From Pseudoips prasinana (lineage: Eukaryota > Arthropoda > Insecta > Lepidoptera > Nolidae): 64,000 bases of DNA. This document shows, piece after piece, positions 61,593 to 64,000 of the stretch (positions are counted from its first letter, which is position 1; every line of letters begins with the position of its first letter). Under the pieces are notes generated by a model. It saw nothing but the letters and a program-made list of their open reading frames with translations, had not been told where the DNA came from and did not search any database. The stretch is from contig OX621257.1 in assembly GCA_951640165.1 (NCBI GenBank), positions 4,165,201 through 4,229,200 of the forward strand, read 5' to 3'. The position numbers were made by a program, and so were the translations under genes.

Positions 61593-62144
61593 TATATAAA
61601 GTTTGTCAGCCACATTGAACTAGCGTTACCTTCACCAACCACAGATAGACCTTCTAAAGAAAATCCCCAGCAGCAATCTGAAAGTGGCCGGTGTAACACC
61701 CGCAAGCGTGGGAGAAGTCAAAGTGAAATGGTTTATATTATATGCATCTTATGAAAGGCGCTTTTGGTCGGTATATTCTAGCGAAATTACATCTGAGTGG
61801 TGAAAATTAAAAGATCTTTACCGCACTTGCTACGGCGTAGCAGTTAGGAAATGCTACGTCTTAGCAAGTGCGGTAAAAATCTATGGAACATACCACCGGG
61901 CATGATTGTATGCGCTTTAATTAAGCAACGATTTGCTAACAATCAGGTTGTTTCATAGCAAATTACTATAAAAATCCTTTACCTAAAACAAAATTAAAAC
62001 CAACGAACGTTGTGCAAATCTACAAGTTTTCTATTGTTATGTTGCTAATTTTGGTAAGAAAAGAAACATGTGATGAGCAGACATTCATTCCATAAAATGC
62101 CCTTAAGATCTCATAGTTGGGTGTCACGATTACCCTTAACAGTA
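61593..62144. other. Unassigned gap with a hairpin
   Basis: No coding. 61700-61730 (GTGTAACACCCGCAAGCGTG) is GC-richer and unidentified. The hairpin at 61821-61877 is listed separately. Confidence 0.35.
61821..61877. repeat. Hairpin with 26-bp arms
   Basis: TTTACCGCACTTGCTA and CGTAGCA are mirrored by TGCTACG and TAGCAAGTGCGGTAAA around a five-base GTTAGGAAA-type centre; only the three bases between the two stem blocks mismatch. Confidence 0.75.
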
Positions 62145-62405
62145 ACCTATATTATCTAGGAGTAACTTTGGATTGGACTCTAAGATACAAAGTACTTAAA
62201 AGACTTTGGTCTTCAATAAGGTAGTCTCGCCAAAATGAATCTAACTTATTTGCTGCTTTGAGTAAGTCAAAACCTTTATATTGTATAAGAACAACAAGGC
62301 ATAATAAATATTTATAGTCAGCTAACACTCTGTCATCTTATCCCTTACGAGACAGTACTTATTGTACTTTGGCAAACAGACTACTGGTATATAGTGATTT
62401 TTAAA
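62145..62405 (+). pseudogene. LINE reverse transcriptase fragment, decayed
   Basis: SNLYYLGVTLDWTLRYKVLK matches the YLGVTLD motif just after the RT palm in Jockey-group LINEs. Downstream codons (RQNESNLFAALSKS, RTTRHNKYL) are interrupted by stops. Confidence 0.6.
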
Positions 62406-62609
62406 TTAGTTCAGTTGGGATTGATGATATATTATTTTAGAGAGGTAGGGCGATCATTCGCTCAAAGAGCAGCCCGACTTGGGAAGTACCTCAACCTTAC
62501 AGAAGACATTCCTTAATAATAACGTTAATAACTTTAATGTTGTGTATCTGCGTGTGAGTAAGGTCGCCAGAGCTCATCGGGGTGGGGGGAAGGGTCCGCA
62601 ACACTTGTT

Positions 62610-62722
62610 TGCTGATTCTTTTAAAGGCCGGAAACACGCCCGTGATCTATCTGGTGTTGCTAGTGTCCATGGGCGGCGGTGATAACTTACCATCAGGTGA
62701 CCCGCTAGCTCTTTTTCGGCCG
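62610..62722 (+). repeat. LINE-derived repeat (GGCCGGCAACGCACTTGC type)
   Basis: TTTTAAAGGCCGGAAACACG, CTGGTGTTGCTAGTGTCCAT, GGGCGGCGGTGATAACTTAC and CATCAGGTGACCCGCTAGC, the best conserved of the three copies. Confidence 0.75.
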
Positions 62723-62732
62723 CTTACACAAC

Positions 62733-62960
62733 ATGTTACTTAATTAACGCACATCCTGAAAATAGTTTGTCCATGTTATATAATTTTTAATATAGGTAAT
62801 TTTTTATTCCAAAATAATTAAAACTACGGAAATTATTGTCATATCAACCCTGTACAGTCATAACAAATTGAAATGGACCGTATGTCAAAAAGAAATAAGA
62901 CGTTTAAAATCGCCGTTTTATTTGTATTCATACAAATTCCATCATTCAACACAAAATAAA
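62733..62960 (+). mobile_element. MITE-2 copy C, truncated
   Basis: TGTTACTTAATTAACGCACA start, then AACTACGGAAATTATTGTCA, AATGGACCGTATGTCAAAAA and TTTATTTGTATTCATACAAA as in copy B. The right ~150 bases are lost. Confidence 0.82.
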
Positions 62961-63016
62961 TAAAAAATGCAGTCATCATTTTGCTCATTTTGTTCTATTG
63001 CCATTTTCTTCAATAT

Positions 63017-63290
63017 TAAATTTTGTAATATCGATTTTGTCCTTGTCCCCATTCCCCATCTTCGCTATCCCTTCTAAATTTGATCTAATCTTAACTGAAT
63101 TCTTTAGATTAGGGATATTTATATCCTCGTTACCTGTCATGCCTCACTTCAAACGAAATGATCCTTTCGACGAAGATGTAATTATTGGATATTGATGGGG
63201 TAAGTATCTTTGCGAGCGAGCGTAATGCATTTGTGTACCGAACGGTGTCAGCAGGATACGCTGCGGTAGTAATATTTGGATCAGTCTAAA
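63017..63290 (+). repeat. Segmental duplication block a' (partner 41325-41597)
   Basis: Same sequence as block a with scattered substitutions. It contains the open stretch FDLILTEFFRLGIFISSLPV then MPHFKRNDPFDEDVIIGY and TGA, followed by GGGGTAAGTATC. It ends at the same ATCAGTCTAAAAATA phrase. Confidence 0.8.
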
Positions 63291-63414
63291 AATAACACTT
63301 TTTTTAATATACGTAATTCATGTAATTTTATGTACTCGGTGGTTTCAGTGATCTGAGTTTCTCCTTGTAGTACAGGTTTTTTTTTATAGATAACGCCGGC
63401 TTTAGTCAGGATTG

Positions 63415-63665
63415 CTTTTAGGATTTTCTTTTTTTCTTTTTTTAAAGACTACTCCCGCACTAGGGAATCTAATCCCTGTGTCGCGGGGTACTTTACAAAC
63501 ATATAATACCGTCTATTATATGTTTGTAAAGTACACAAATTACATCCAGACTCCAAACAACTATTTATGGGTCACAGAAATAGTTAGTTGTCCGGCGCGG
63601 GAATCGAACTCGGGACACGCAGCGGCGAGGCGACTGTCTTCGCCGCTGCGCCACACGTGCAGTCA
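63415..63665 (-). mobile_element. SINE-E copy with an internal inverted duplication
   Basis: On minus it begins GACTGCACGTGTGGCGCAGC, has the B-box-like GAGTTCGATTCCCG, and its body ends at CCCTAGTGCGGGAGTAGT and a poly-T (A on minus). A 20-bp inverted repeat at 63488-63507 and 63514-63533 (GTACTTTACAAACATATAAT and complement) is not in the other copies. Confidence 0.82.
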
Positions 63666-63694
63666 GTATTCATATACAATAAATTTATATAGTA

Positions 63695-64000
63695 AATTTA
63701 CTATTAATAACTTAAAATCGTAAATAATAACAGGAAAAAGGGCGCGATGTGACCACAAGTTTACAATGTCCAGCAAAAATAGGATATCTATCTCCATACA
63801 GCTAAAGGAAAATGAAGCAGTTTTTCCATCAAGTATTTACCACGTAGACAGTACGCAGTCCAGCGAGTTGTATCTAATAATCTAAGACATTAAATCAAAG
63901 CTTTTATAAATTTTAAAATATCTACTTCCAGGTGAAATAGTGCAAGAAAGTTTTCATTCGCCGAACGCATTACTATGTAGGTCAAAGGACGCTCACTGCT
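63695..64000 (+). repeat. Segmental duplication block b' (partner 42005-42310)
   Basis: TAGTAAATTTACTATTAATA through AAAAGGGCGCGATGT, AAATAGGATATC, TTCATTCGCCGAACG and GGTCAAAGGACGCTCACTGC, running out of the window in the same RTE fragment as the partner. Confidence 0.8.

Overview
This is a window of animal nuclear DNA packed with transposable elements, almost certainly from a moth or butterfly. It is AT-rich. Spliced coding exons with GT-AG introns are present. Most bases belong to repeats of types familiar from Lepidoptera: several tRNA-derived SINE families, short repeats that start ACTAGCTGTGCCC, a GGGTTCCGTA...CGAGTCCGACTCGCA repeat, 3' ends of RTE, CR1/Jockey and R1-clade LINEs, Helitron-like ends, and many foldback MITEs. 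I found no convincing complete host gene, no true tRNA or rRNA gene and no CRISPR array. Family labels (SINE-A to E, MITE-1 to 8, LR-a to e, J1/J2) are mine and local to this window.

Layout. 1-1.3 kb: a broken transposon-type protein ending in a ubiquitin-protease-like domain. 1.3-7.3 kb: palindromic repeats, a SINE carrying a 5'-truncated R1-clade insertion, and MITEs. 7.33-10.35 kb: a PIF/Harbinger transposon with TTA target duplications and two antisense genes, a DDE transposase and a MADF-BESS protein, whose exons interdigitate. 10.4-14.2 kb: SINEs and a Helitron-like element. 15.0-20.0 kb: a decayed CR1-type LINE (coiled-coil/SGNH-like ORF1; EN-RT ORF2). 20-21.5 kb: RTE fragments. 21.5-24.1 kb: a decayed DDE-like gene of an uncharacterised family among scattered GGTAAT motifs. 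24.4-33.2 kb: nested MITEs, SINEs and LINE 3' ends, including a SINE with a 43-bp target duplication. 33.3-40 kb: two minus-strand LINEs, one interrupted by a relative of the other. 40-47 kb: more repeats, a segmental duplication whose partner lies at 63-64 kb, a tandem pair of foldback elements and six 118-bp tandem units. 47.1-48.0 kb: a foldback element with ~150-bp arms. 48.1-51.2 kb: a non-autonomous LTR element with LTRs that look identical. 51.4-57.5 kb: an almost intact R1-clade retrotransposon inside a SINE, with a 15-bp target duplication. 57.5-64 kb: LINE fragments, SINEs and MITEs.

Working together. The only gene sets that form functional units are the two-gene Harbinger element, the ORF1/ORF2 pair of the R1-clade element, and the LTR, primer-site and polyadenylation signals of the non-autonomous LTR element. 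These three are also the youngest-looking insertions. Everything else reads as a stratified record of older insertions, and many nesting orders can be read from target-site duplications or from empty sites elsewhere in the window.
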